A DNA stretch of 11,870 nt from Zygnema cylindricum (Eukaryota; Streptophyta; Zygnematophyceae; Zygnematales; Zygnemataceae), in assembly GCA_037447655.1 (NCBI GenBank), contig JBBHKE010003136.1:1-11870 (forward strand), written 5' to 3'. The notes beneath the pieces are model-generated. The model had not been told where the DNA came from and made no database searches. It saw nothing but the letters and a program-made list of their open reading frames with translations. Both the position numbers and the translations under genes were made by a program. Shown here piece by piece: positions 1 to 7,791 of the stretch; position 1 is the first letter of the stretch, and each line of letters begins with the position of its first letter.

Positions 1-712
1 GTTGGTCAGAGTTTTTTGTCTGCCAGGGTGGCAGTTATTTTTGCTTAAACACAAAGGGGTCAGGATTATCCTAGAGGCTTCTTGGAAGCTGTCCACTCTG
101 AGGACTTATGGAGGTCTCAGAGTTTCAAATAACACTAATTTTGACATGGTTTTTTTCGGCCCAAAAACATAAAGTAATGTTATTAACATTAAAATATAAT
201 TAACGCTAATATGGAAAGTATTTATATATTGTTAACCATTTTATATCACGTTAGACGAAATTAGTGTGAAGTACGAGAAGCTCATTTACGTACATCGCGT
301 CGCCGTGACGTCTAAAATTTACAACATTAAGTGGGCTTCGCATGTAAATTAAATTTCAGTACCAATTAGCCGACGGAAAGAGCGGAACATTATAAAATAT
401 AAAGCATAAAATAGCGTTGATTTTACTCTCATTTATATGTTTTGTACGATTTCCAAACTGCACAAGTACGTATTTCAACGAAAGCTGTCAGGATAGTACA
501 CATGGACTTGAAATAGTATCGATGACAGCTCAGCGTACACCCTACGAAATCAAGACGGAAATTGGCGTTAAGTGTCAAATTAATTTAATGGTTTTTTCTT
601 TTTGGCACAAAATCACAAATTAGCGTTATTAACACTTAATTAGCGTTTACCCTAATTTTTTGTTTTACACAATTAACAATTAGCGGTGTAATGTTGTGTA
701 TCGTCAAAAAAA
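1..712. other. AT-rich unassigned DNA with a diverged direct repeat
   Basis: No gene is recognised. The first ~126 bases are richer in GC than what follows, and a plus-strand frame without an ATG is open from position 2 to a stop near 172. It could be the edge of an exon or element continuing to the left, but the translation matches no family I know. Beyond it the DNA is AT-rich. Positions 148-210 and 590-656 are diverged direct copies of each other: both run from a GGTTTTTT block through a GTTATTAAC core to a TAAT end. The 68-codon frame at 417-623 lies between them and has no recognisable domain. Confidence 0.45.
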
Positions 713-998
713 TTATCGCGATAACACCGATACCAATAGTTATCGGTTGTTGAATGGTAAGAGATCGCGATATATAGCTCCGAGACCAACAAATTCCTCA
801 TCGGCGATAAATAGAAAAAATATAGTATGCTATATAATACTACTTTAAAATATTATGTATTATATTTTCACTGTATATAGCGTGGCATGCCACATGAAGT
901 AATGAGTTACGTACTCTGTGTAACGGAATAACGACAGTTCTGTACGACAGAATAAACCGTACAATTATACGGTGTGAACCGTACAATTATCAACGATA

Positions 999-1006
999 GT
1001 TATCGG
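999..1006. repeat. Left 8-bp target-site duplication of the hAT element
   Basis: GTTATCGG directly abuts the left terminal inverted repeat and is identical to 1606-1613 at the right end. The same octamer occurs at 739-746 in the other arm of the host inverted-repeat element, so the insertion hit an arm of that element. Confidence 0.9.
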
Positions 1007-1605
1007 CAGAGGTCGCAAACGGTCAACCGAAACCGTGACCGACCGTTAACCGACCGCCCGCGCCGGATCCGGAACGGATTCGGTTGCCAATTTTTGAGGG
1101 CCGGCCGGTTGCGGTCGGGTGATCCACTAGGAAAAAAAAAAGTCGGTTATGGTCGGTTAACCAAAAAACAAAAAAAAATGGAAATTTTGTACTGTCCATA
1201 CAATCCAACATTATTGTACTTTGTACTCTTTGGTATCGTGGAAGTACGTGACATCATGATTAGCGTCGCAAATCTGACACGGTAGTAACACTAATCATTT
1301 CGCAAATCTTAGGGAACGCAACAAATTGTAATTATTGGCTTATTCATACGTCGTACATTATTGCAAAGTACATTAACGCTAATAACAATGAGCGTTATAA
1401 TTTTGTACTTTTTTTCGGTTATGGGCGGGCACGGTTAGTCGCGAAAAATAAAGTTTCGGTTAACTTTTATTTTCGTAAACGCCGGTCAGTTAACGGTTAA
1501 CAATTTTGGAGCGTGACATAATTCGGTCGGGCATCGGTTACTCAGATTTCGAAAAAAAAAACTGTCGGTTTCGGTTATGTAAATTTTTGACTTTTGCGAC
1601 CTCTG
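1007..1605. mobile_element. Non-autonomous hAT-type DNA transposon (599 bp)
   Basis: The ends are a perfect 13-bp terminal inverted repeat, CAGAGGTCGCAAA at 1007-1019 and its complement at 1593-1605. Weaker similarity continues inward (GGTCAACC against GTCAAAAA). The element is flanked by identical 8-bp direct repeats GTTATCGG at 999-1006 and 1606-1613. An 8-bp target duplication with CA...TG ends is the hallmark of the hAT superfamily. The interior carries many GGTTA/GGTCGGTTA-type motifs near both ends, in the position of hAT subterminal transposase-binding repeats; that role is inferred. There is no transposase frame, so movement would need a transposase supplied elsewhere. The perfect target duplication suggests a fairly recent insertion. 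Confidence 0.9.
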
Positions 1606-1613
1606 GTTATCGG
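1606..1613. repeat. Right 8-bp target-site duplication of the hAT element
   Basis: GTTATCGG, identical to 999-1006 and directly after the terminal CTCTG of the right inverted repeat. Confidence 0.9.
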
Positions 1614-1627
1614 TACCGGTCTTATCG

Positions 1628-1660
1628 CGATAAAAAACCAATAATATCGGTTTTTTATCG
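1628..1660. repeat. Perfect 12-bp hairpin (CGATAAAAAACC / GGTTTTTTATCG)
   Basis: CGATAAAAAACC at 1628-1639 is followed after 9 bases by its exact reverse complement at 1649-1660. It overlaps the right end of the 713-1633 element. It could be a cruciform-prone end structure. Read on either strand it ends in only a six-base A or T run followed by ATCG, so it is not a convincing terminator. Confidence 0.6.
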
Positions 1661-1781
1661 GAGTTAACACCTGTTACGATATATCGTGCCAATATATCGA
1701 TTATATATATAATCCCCGTAATCATGTTCCTCTTGATCTACTCCCTTTCGTCTGTCATGCCGCATCGTGTCTGTTGCCCGC

Positions 1782-1961
1782 GCTCACGATATCATGCCCG
1801 CACGCACGATATTCGGCGTGCGCGCACGATATAATGCACGCACGCGCGGTATTTCGGATGCACGCGCGATATTTCGCACGCACGCGCGGTATTTTGCACG
1901 CACGCGCAGTATTCTGCATGCACGCACGATTTTATGCGTGCACGCACGCTTTCATGTTGAT
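1782..1961. repeat. Minisatellite: nine tandem 20-bp units, CpG-rich
   Basis: The array divides without gaps into nine 20-bp units starting at 1782, 1802, 1822 and so on to 1942. The consensus is about ACGCRCGRTATTDTGCACGC. The outer units are the most diverged, and a decayed tenth copy may precede the array at 1762-1781. Each unit has alternating purine-pyrimidine GCGCACGC blocks, which can adopt Z-form DNA, around an AT core. Because 20 is not a multiple of three and the unit lacks stops, several frames stay open through it on both strands. Those frames are by-products of the repeat, not genes. There are no spacers, so it is not a CRISPR array. Confidence 0.9.
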
Positions 1962-2307
1962 TTGTTCGCACGAGCGATTTCACGTCGATTCATTTATTTT
2001 CACGTTTGGCTGTATAGTACTAATTTCGTGCGATACCTTTCATTTCGTGCGTAGGTACACGATTTTCAAAGTATGGACGCGAAATATCGTTTGGGAAAGG
2101 CAGCGCGTTTTCCAGAATGTTTCATGCGATATGTTTCGTTTCGTGCGATATGTTTCGTTTCGTGCGTATGCACGCGATTTCGGGAGAATCGATGTGAAAT
2201 ATCGTTTGGCGCCGAATCGTGATATCCGGGAGTATCGGTGACGCTTCGATACCTTCTATTTATTTAAGTCGCGAACCCATGTAGGTTCGCGCATACATGT
2301 AGTTAGG
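1962..2307. repeat. Spacer with short related repeats next to the minisatellite
   Basis: This stretch has no gene but is built from words resembling the neighbouring array. TGCGATATGTTTCGTTTCG occurs twice in perfect tandem (2125-2143 and 2144-2162). GAAATATCGTTTGG occurs at 2081-2094 and 2196-2209. TTTCGTGCG recurs between them. It looks like an older, decayed extension of the minisatellite. The plus-strand frame of 155 codons that spans 1774-2241 arises from this repeat structure. Confidence 0.6.
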
Positions 2308-2636
2308 GAGGGTTTTTACCATAGTTCAAAAGTAGGTGAAAGTAGGCCCATACAATATGCCTAATATATGCAAAACATACAATATGACCTCAAGACCCAT
2401 TTTGTATTCAACCTATTCCGACCAATTAGAACATTCGGACCAAACATTAGACCAATTAAAATATTCGGACCAAAAAAAATTATTTACACCGTCAGATTCG
2501 GTCGATCGGACGGTCTCTGATCAAAGTAGCGATCTAAGAAGATCACATGAAAAGCCCATAACACAACTTATGATAAAGGCGCCGACCAAAGGCCTACCAT
2601 AAAAACGCCTACTTTTGAACTATGATTTTTACCCTC
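2308..2636. mobile_element. MITE-like element with ~29-bp terminal inverted repeats
   Basis: The left end (2308-2338) and the complement of the right end (2606-2636) both start GAGGGT, differ over a short T-rich or A-rich block, then share CATAGTTCAAAAGTAGG (17 bases) and end in TG or CG. Total length is about 329 bp. The interior holds an imperfect tandem pair around 2420-2472, with units reading GACCAATTA..ATTCGGACCAAA. No clear target duplication flanks the ends (AGG on the left, GGA on the right), so the superfamily is unassigned and the outermost bases may be off by a few. The 88-codon frame inside encodes nothing recognisable. Confidence 0.7.
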
Positions 2637-3902
2637 GGACAGTGGATTTTGTCAGGCGTACGGCAGATGATGTTTGCCGCCTATTAGCCAACATCTTAAG
2701 TAGTTTCATGCATGTAAAGTAGGCTAGACGTAGGCTAGTTTTGCTTAGGCATAGCGTAGCTCCTCCTTAGGCTAATTCTCAGACTTAGAGAATTTTAGTT
2801 TTCGGACAAGAATTTTCTCTTGGCGGGGGAGCTGTTTTATTGCTTCCTCCTTGCCACCGATTGCCCACCATTTTCTTTTCTTCTTGTTAGCTAGTGGTAG
2901 ATGTTAGTTAGCATACGGATTTTTCTCTCCTTGTGTTCTGCCTCGTTTTTAATCCACACGGCTTCGGCCAAGTCTGGAAGGTTTCCCTCCAAATTTGTCT
3001 TTTTGGCGATTGGTGGAGTGGAGGCTTGAGGCGTGGCATCTTGTATTGGGCTGTGCCGTTCTCCGGACAGCTGGACGGTTGGTTTGAGTGTATTTGTTTG
3101 TGTGGCATTTCGGTTGTCTTGTAAAAGTGCCCTTTTTACCGAATCCGAATTTCTTGGTTTGGTTGGAAGTGTTTATTTTGCTTTGTTGCTTTCCGTTGAG
3201 ATAACTCTTGTAAAGAATACGTTGAAGACCGGAGAGCTTATAGGCTACCTCGTGGCTTAGTATTCAATTATTGGGCTCATATCACTTTAGGGAGTATTCT
3301 TCCTTTTTCTTTCTTTTGTCATATTTACACTACTTCCTTCTCATTGTGTATATATTTTTGTTGGTCTATGTTGTACAATACCATTTTCGTTTGTATATGC
3401 GTTTGCAAGCATAACTTGCTTTTGTAATGCATGTTCGCTCTTGCTTGCCTTCATGCATGACATAGATTTTGTACTTCTACCTATTTTAACATGTATGTCA
3501 TGACGGCGAATCCTGTTCACCTAAGTCAACGTTAAGGAGAAATTACAATTAAACATTTTTTTGACGATGGTATTGATACACAAATTAGCATCAATGCACT
3601 AATTTATTATTGATACTAATAATTTCTATAGTCTAATATCGATTCAGGTGTAGTGTAATACTCCTCATCCAACATTCGTACCGGTGCCCGATTAGGCATG
3701 GTGATTCAAAAAAAAGCGTTCGTGGGTAAGCTCGTTAAAGAAAAAAATAGGATTTGATTATTGATTTTGACTTTGTGCCCTAGGGGCGCCTCATTTGACC
3801 GGCGATCAGATGTCAAATCGCTTATACTATCAGACTGTACCATCCCACTTTGGCAATAAACCTGATCTTCTTTTTAGGTTATGTTCTGGATAAAATATTA
3901 AA
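2637..3902. other. Unassigned region, no recognisable gene
   Basis: About 1.27 kb with no protein, RNA or repeat family that I recognise. Positions 2700-2790 contain several TAGGCTA-type words (TAGGCTAG twice within about 20 bases). Positions 2880-3260 are richer in GC and carry overlapping frames of 62-75 codons on both strands, none with a known domain. Positions 3290-3500 are T-rich, as in plant 3' untranslated or intergenic DNA. A transcribed non-coding region or a decayed exon is possible but not shown. Confidence 0.4.
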
Positions 3903-4173
3903 GGGAATTGCTAATCGCAGAGACGATTTTTGCTGCACGTAAGTAGTTGTCAAAAATTGTACATTTGACGTACAGTTTCGTACAAGCTACGTACCTTTAA
4001 GTTCAGATTTGACGATTAATCTGTCGAAAAATTTTGACCGGCGAAATATTGTACTGGCGGTTAAAAAAGTGTCGCGCTTGCGAACGTCGACATTCATAAC
4101 AAAATAAACAATTCACACGGTCGGGGCTGGTTTACTGTAACAAAACTGCGGGAGGCACATATAAAAAAAATGG
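3903..4173 (+). repeat. Left terminal inverted repeat of the Mutator-like element
   Basis: Pairs with 5609-5878. Shared blocks include GTACAGTTTCGTACAAGCTA, AAAAAGTGTCGCGCTTGCGA and GTTTACTGTAACAAAACTGC. Just inside its end, 4172-4190 repeats the GCTGCGCGCAGGTAGTT block that otherwise belongs to the outer part of the right repeat (5833-5849), suggesting a partial internal duplication of the terminal sequence. Confidence 0.85.
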
Positions 4174-4229
4174 CTGCGCGCAGGTAGTTTATCACTTCAC
4201 TTCTATGAGAGCACACACTGACATTTGAC

Positions 4230-4602
4230 TTAGCCGCAAAAATGAAATCTACTCGCGAACCGTTACACTGAACTTGGACACAAATTAAAGGACGACGTAC
4301 AACATGTATAAACTCGCACGAAACGAAATAAACTTCGTACAAAATAAAAAAGCGTACCCGCGTATAAATATCGATGAAACTAAAATGACGCGTCGTCACG
4401 TGAAACTAAAATGACGAGTCGTCACGTCACACGTGACGACACGTCATTTTAGTTTCATCGATATTTATACGCGGGTACGCTTTTTTATTTTGTACGAAGT
4501 TTATTTCGTTTTGTGCGAGTTTATGCATGTTTTACGTCGTCCTTTTATTTGTGTCCAAGTTCAGTGTAACTGTTCGCGAGTAGATTTCATTTTTGCGGCT
4601 AA
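4230..4602. repeat. Near-perfect foldback: 173-bp arms, 27-nt loop
   Basis: Positions 4230-4402 and 4430-4602 are reverse complements with no gaps and six mismatches by my count (about 96% identity), centred exactly at 4416. The 27-nt loop repeats part of the arm (AAACTAAAATGACG, then GTCGTCACGT). Because the arms mirror each other, nearly the same ~70-residue peptide can be read outward on both strands; that symmetry shows these frames are not genes. A transcript from either strand would fold into a long hairpin suitable for Dicer-like processing (inference). The arms are far less diverged than the enclosing terminal repeats, so the foldback is younger or has been homogenised. Confidence 0.92.
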
Positions 4603-4817
4603 GGTTACTTTTGCATGTGCTAAAGTTACAGTTATTTTATGTTGTTTTCCTCCATAACTTAGAAAAAAACGAGAAAATCTGCAACCGTTTCAAATTATTT
4701 TTTTTGGGCGTTCATCCACGCTAAGGGTACTTTCGCATGTGTTAAAGTTATAGTTATTTTTTGTCGGTTTCCTCCATAACTTAGAAAAAAATGAGAAAAT
4801 CCGCTGCCGTACCAAAA
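4599..4817 (+). repeat. Tandem duplication, ~95-bp copies offset by 122 bp
   Basis: 4599-4693 and 4721-4817 are diverged direct copies sharing CTAAGG.TACTTT.GCATGTG, then a common TTTCCTCCATAACTTAGAAA block and GAGAAAATC. The first copy starts in the last bases of the foldback's right arm. A third piece of the same motif lies inverted at 5582-5604 (complement CTTAGGGTACTTTCGCATGT), next to the right terminal repeat. Confidence 0.8.
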
Positions 4818-5097
4818 AAATGAAGTTGACACCGTACAAGTTGCATTACCTTACAACTTTAAATGTACTGCAATTTGTCGTCTAGCGCGAAGCAATTTGT
4901 AAAGTTCCACGAGGTAAACGAATAGGCAGATGTTGTTGCACGTGCCGGAAGTTTTTTACATTTTTTGAGCGCGAAGTACCAAAAAAAAACCCACCGCACG
5001 TTTCCAACCTGTGCGTGACTTTTTTCCGTGCGTTTTTTTCCGTACAGGGCCCGTGGAGGGGGTTTCGACCAACGGACGCCGTTTCGCAAAAGCGAAG

Positions 5098-5165
5098 TTC
5101 GTGAAAGCGCCTCTCTCTCTCTCCTTCTCCCACTAACGAGTCTATCTCACAATTCTTGCAATGAA
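5098..5165 (+). promoter_or_regulatory. CT-rich leader-like stretch before an ATG
   Basis: A CT dinucleotide run (5110-5123) continues as CCTTCTCCC, and an ATG follows at 5161-5163. CT-rich tracts are common in plant 5' untranslated regions and core promoters. The ATG opens only eight codons before a stop, and no longer coding frame follows. It might be a captured gene leader (Pack-MULE style) or just a microsatellite; the sequence does not decide. Confidence 0.25.
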
Positions 5166-5382
5166 AAAAGGCAAAAAAGGTATCAAATGAAAGATCTATA
5201 AAAAATATTTCTTTTGGCTATCTTTTAGCTTATTTTGGTGGGAAAAAGGTTGAGAACTGACGAAAAAACAAAATCGGGAAACCATGGCAGAATGTTTTGG
5301 AATTTGTGACGTCGACGCTATCATAAGTACGTGTGACGTCAAAATGTCACGAACCCTAAACATCTACAATGTCACAAGTAGT

Positions 5383-5490
5383 TAGACGTCTACAACCGTC
5401 TCTATTTTGTAAATGTCATCAATTGTCGCGAGTTTTGTACGCGTCTACAATCGTCACAAATTACACCCACGTCTACATCCGTCACTATCT
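5383..5490 (+). repeat. Short interspersed CGTCTACA..CGTC repeats
   Basis: ACGTCTACAACCGTC near 5384, GCGTCTACAATCGTCAC near 5441 and ACGTCTACATCCGTCAC near 5470 are near-copies. They are mixed with GTCACAA words from 5345 onward. Their position between the interior and the right terminal repeat fits subterminal repeats of a DNA transposon, which often bind transposase (inference). Confidence 0.6.
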
Positions 5491-5608
5491 AAAGTTACGA
5501 TTTCATTTCTTTACATACGAATGATTTTAAATCCGTACGGAGAATCTTCGCTAAAAAACAAAGTAACAAGACTAAGTTTCGGTTACATGCGAAAGTACCC
5601 TAAGTCAA

Positions 5609-5878
5609 CCATTTTATTTATATGTGGCTGCCGCAGTTTTGTTACAGTAAACCTGCGATGAACGTGTGAATTGTTTATTTTTTTATGACGGTCAACGTTC
5701 GCAAGCGCGACACTTTTTTAAACGCCAATACAATATTTCGCCAGTCAAAGTTGTTGACGGATTGACCGCCAATCATGAACTTAAAGGTACGTAGCTTGTA
5801 CGAAACTGTACTTCAAATGTACAATTTTTGACAACTACCTGCGCGCAGCAAAAATCGTCTGTGCGATTAGCAATTCCC
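5609..5878 (-). repeat. Right terminal inverted repeat of the Mutator-like element
   Basis: Inverted partner of 3903-4173, ending GCGATTAGCAATTCCC. Differences are mostly scattered substitutions with a few 1-3 base gaps, the largest divergence being near 5745-5775. Confidence 0.85.
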
Positions 5879-6770
5879 AATACATTAAAACTTGGAACGT
5901 CTTTTCATTCAGTTTCCCTTTTTAAGTAAAAAAACGTCAATCCTATTAGAGTATATATAACATAATTCGAGATAACTGATTCGATGATAAAGTGCATTGT
6001 GATGGAAATAATGTGGCGTACGGACAGGGTATCTCCATACGAAATGGTACTTTTTGAATTACAAAAGCATAAAAATATCATATGTTCGTCGGTCGACCGT
6101 GTGAACAGCGCGACGGCGTACGAATTGTCACATTTTGTACGGGTACACATATTACTGTAGACATCGAAAGGGCGGGTATTTATTATTCAGGACAACCCAA
6201 AATACAGTCAGGGATTAATAAGTATATATAGTTTTTTTCAAAAAAAAAAAATCTCGATTAGAGTTAATAACATTAATTTTTTTTCTACGCTATTTATTCC
6301 TTTACTCTAATAGCGATTGACAGTGTACAGTACACCGCGAATCGTTATTAGTGTCAAAGTCACTAATTTGGGTTCTTAAAATTTTGATTTTTTTCCTCAA
6401 ATAGGATACACTAAAATTTAAATAGTGTGGTGTACGGTCGATGTCAGACCGTAGATAAATGTACCTTTTCAAGGGAGAATTTATAAAAAATGAATTAAAT
6501 CAGACGCGCACGCATAGGAATGTGCGCTAAAAAAAACGTGATTAGTCTGACACGTAAATTAGTATAGTATGTACGGATATTTTAAATTCGCGACTGCGTA
6601 TGATTTCGAATATTTTGTACGGGTACATATATTAATTTGTATAATTGTACGGCGAATATTCCATTTTTGCTGTTCCCAAATTAGCATAAACGCCGAAATT
6701 AGAATGCACCTTTTTTTTGAAAAATATCAAATTCTTTTTTTGAGAATGGCTCTGTTAGGCCAACCTGGGA
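5879..6770. other. AT-rich unassigned DNA with dispersed repeats and hairpins
   Basis: No gene is recognised. Two diverged direct copies about 50 bp long (6109-6160 and 6590-6642) share TTTTGTACGGGTACA and its surroundings, which suggests a decayed dispersed repeat. A hairpin at about 6305-6350 is centred on GTGTACAGTACAC, with arms of about 21 bases carrying five mismatches. A second hairpin near 6507 has GCGCAC/GTGCGC arms. The frames at 5905-6150 (minus) and 6569-6895 (plus) have no known domain. Confidence 0.45.
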
Positions 6771-7791
6771 TACAATTTTGGGCATACATGCAAAATCAAC
6801 TCAAGAAGGTGTCATGGTTCGATATTACAACCTGGAGCTCAAAGACTACATCCGTATATCTGTCAAGAAGTCGAAGCAAAGTGACTCGCTGCTAGCTGTT
6901 CCACGGAGCTGTGTGAGAGAGACTCCCGGTGGTAACTAAGGAGATTTTTGTTTCACGATGAAACGGCTAAATAGTTTTCAGCTTGTTGATGGAGGCCAAC
7001 GTGAGATTTTTCCACATAGATAAGCTCCTTATTATTGATAACAACAACAGGAAGAGTTTGGCAATGTCAAGGCAGTTTCTAAATATTTCTTTTACGAGTT
7101 GAAAAGTAATTGCAATACTTTTTTGGAATGAGTTTATCAGGGTGGTCTTGGCAATTGTGGGTGGAATTGTTCGAAACCTTTTAATGGGCAAGGAAGAGCT
7201 ATGTAAGCTCGTTCATTTAGTAAAAATAAGAGAAGGTTAAATTTGTAACTTTTCATGTTTGTTACTACAAGATGAAGATTGCGCTCAAATGACCTGAACT
7301 TTATTTGAATTTTTTCTCATTGAAGTCGCTTAAGGTGTATAGACCTTTTTTGAAGTTTTTTCCCCCATCGTGGTTAGTGTTAACTTGTTGGTTGTTTATA
7401 GTGACATTCTCTTCTTGTGGTGAGGAGTCGGGTGGGGGAGGTCGTCTTAGAGACTTGGGAGGGAGGCCTCTGTTTCTTTGGTGATTATATTCAAAAAGTC
7501 TGGCAGATGGGAATTTTGTGTTTTTACTTCTCAGGTTTGTATAACGTTTGTGGTCGGTGGCTTGAGCTAGAAGTAGAGATAGTTCGGCTCTCATCCGATA
7601 GACCAACACCTTCCAACCTTGTTTAGGTTTTTGTGTTTTCATGTTTTTATCCTTTTCAAAATTTATTCCTGTCACATAATCCTGATTTAGCTGATGAACA
7701 AAAAGATTCACGATTATCATCATGATGGTGATGATAGAAAAGGATATGTATTGGGTTTTATGTAGGATTATCAAATCAATTATTTGTGCTT
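6771..7791. other. Unassigned DNA at the insertion site of copia element A
   Basis: This is the flank into which element A inserted. It holds no recognised gene. Several plus-strand frames of 40-60 codons (around 6800-6920 and 7060-7240) and the minus-strand frame at 7301-7774 are open but match no family I know. Bases 7787-7791 (TGCTT) should be one copy of A's 5-bp target duplication; the partner lies outside the window. Confidence 0.4.
7301..7774 (-). other. Unrecognised 157-codon open frame
   Basis: I do not recognise this product. The frame is longer than expected by chance in AT-rich DNA, and it also reads on past 7774 toward the LTR junction, so its true beginning may have been cut off by element A. 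The N-terminal ~30 residues are hydrophobic and isoleucine-rich. The middle is basic (RYTNLRSKNTKF). The C-terminal half has a proline-rich run (LRRPPPPDSSP) and an Asn/Gln-rich tail. The first codon of the listed interval is TTG, so the start is unsupported; the first in-frame ATG lies within the hydrophobic segment. It may be a fragment of a host exon, of an older element, or a chance frame. Confidence 0.2.

Larger units (their letters stand above)
713..1633. repeat. Inverted-repeat element with palindromic TTATCGCGATAA ends
   Basis: TTATCGCGATAA occurs at 713-724 and 1622-1633. Inward of each copy the sequence stays similar in inverted orientation for about 35 bases (left arm ACCGATACC, right arm on the other strand ACCGGTACC). 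Each end motif is also its own reverse complement. The interior contains the hAT insertion at 1007-1605; without it and one target copy the element would be about 310 bp, a typical MITE size. No convincing target duplication is visible because the flanks are A-rich. The family is not identified, and chance clustering of ATCG-type palindromes, which are common around here, is the main alternative. Confidence 0.45.
3903..5878. mobile_element. Mutator-like non-autonomous element with ~270-bp TIRs
   Basis: The left 271 bp (3903-4173) and right 270 bp (5609-5878) are inverted copies of each other, roughly 85% alike by eye. The outer ends read GGGAATTGCTAATCGCA in both orientations. Total length is 1,976 bp. 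Such long inverted repeats on a non-coding interior are characteristic of MULEs. The flanks AATATTAAA (3894-3902) and AATACATTAAA (5879-5889) would be a 9-bp MULE target duplication only if one copy had gained two bases, so this support is weak. No transposase is present. The interior holds a 173-bp-arm foldback, a tandem duplication, a CT-rich leader-like stretch and short CGTCTACAA repeats. A composite foldback element is the alternative. Confidence 0.7.

Noticed and set aside
974-1285. Plus-strand 103-codon frame and the minus-strand 62-codon frame beneath it
   Set aside because: The longer frame starts outside the hAT element and runs across its end; the composition reflects subterminal repeats, and it has no transposase motif.
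1782-1961. CRISPR-like appearance of regular 20-bp repeats
   Set aside because: The units are contiguous with no unique spacers, the context is a plant nuclear genome, and no cas genes are present.
1767-2241. Overlapping open frames of 95 and 155 codons (plus) and 63 codons (minus), repeat-like proteins
   Set aside because: They are by-products of the stop-free 20-bp minisatellite. Several frames and both strands are open at once, and no known domain appears.
3792-3817. Small ATTTGAC/GTCAAAT hairpin as a possible terminator or MITE
   Set aside because: Only 7 bp of stem with a 12-nt loop, no T-run, and no flanking duplication; expected by chance.
4094-4657. Two frames on opposite strands encoding nearly the same protein
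   Set aside because: They mirror each other because they lie on the arms of one palindrome. The peptide has no known domain, so this is structure and not a gene pair.
4859-5133. Two overlapping minus-strand frames of 76 and 83 codons
   Set aside because: Neither has a recognisable domain. They overlap in different frames and cross the CT microsatellite.
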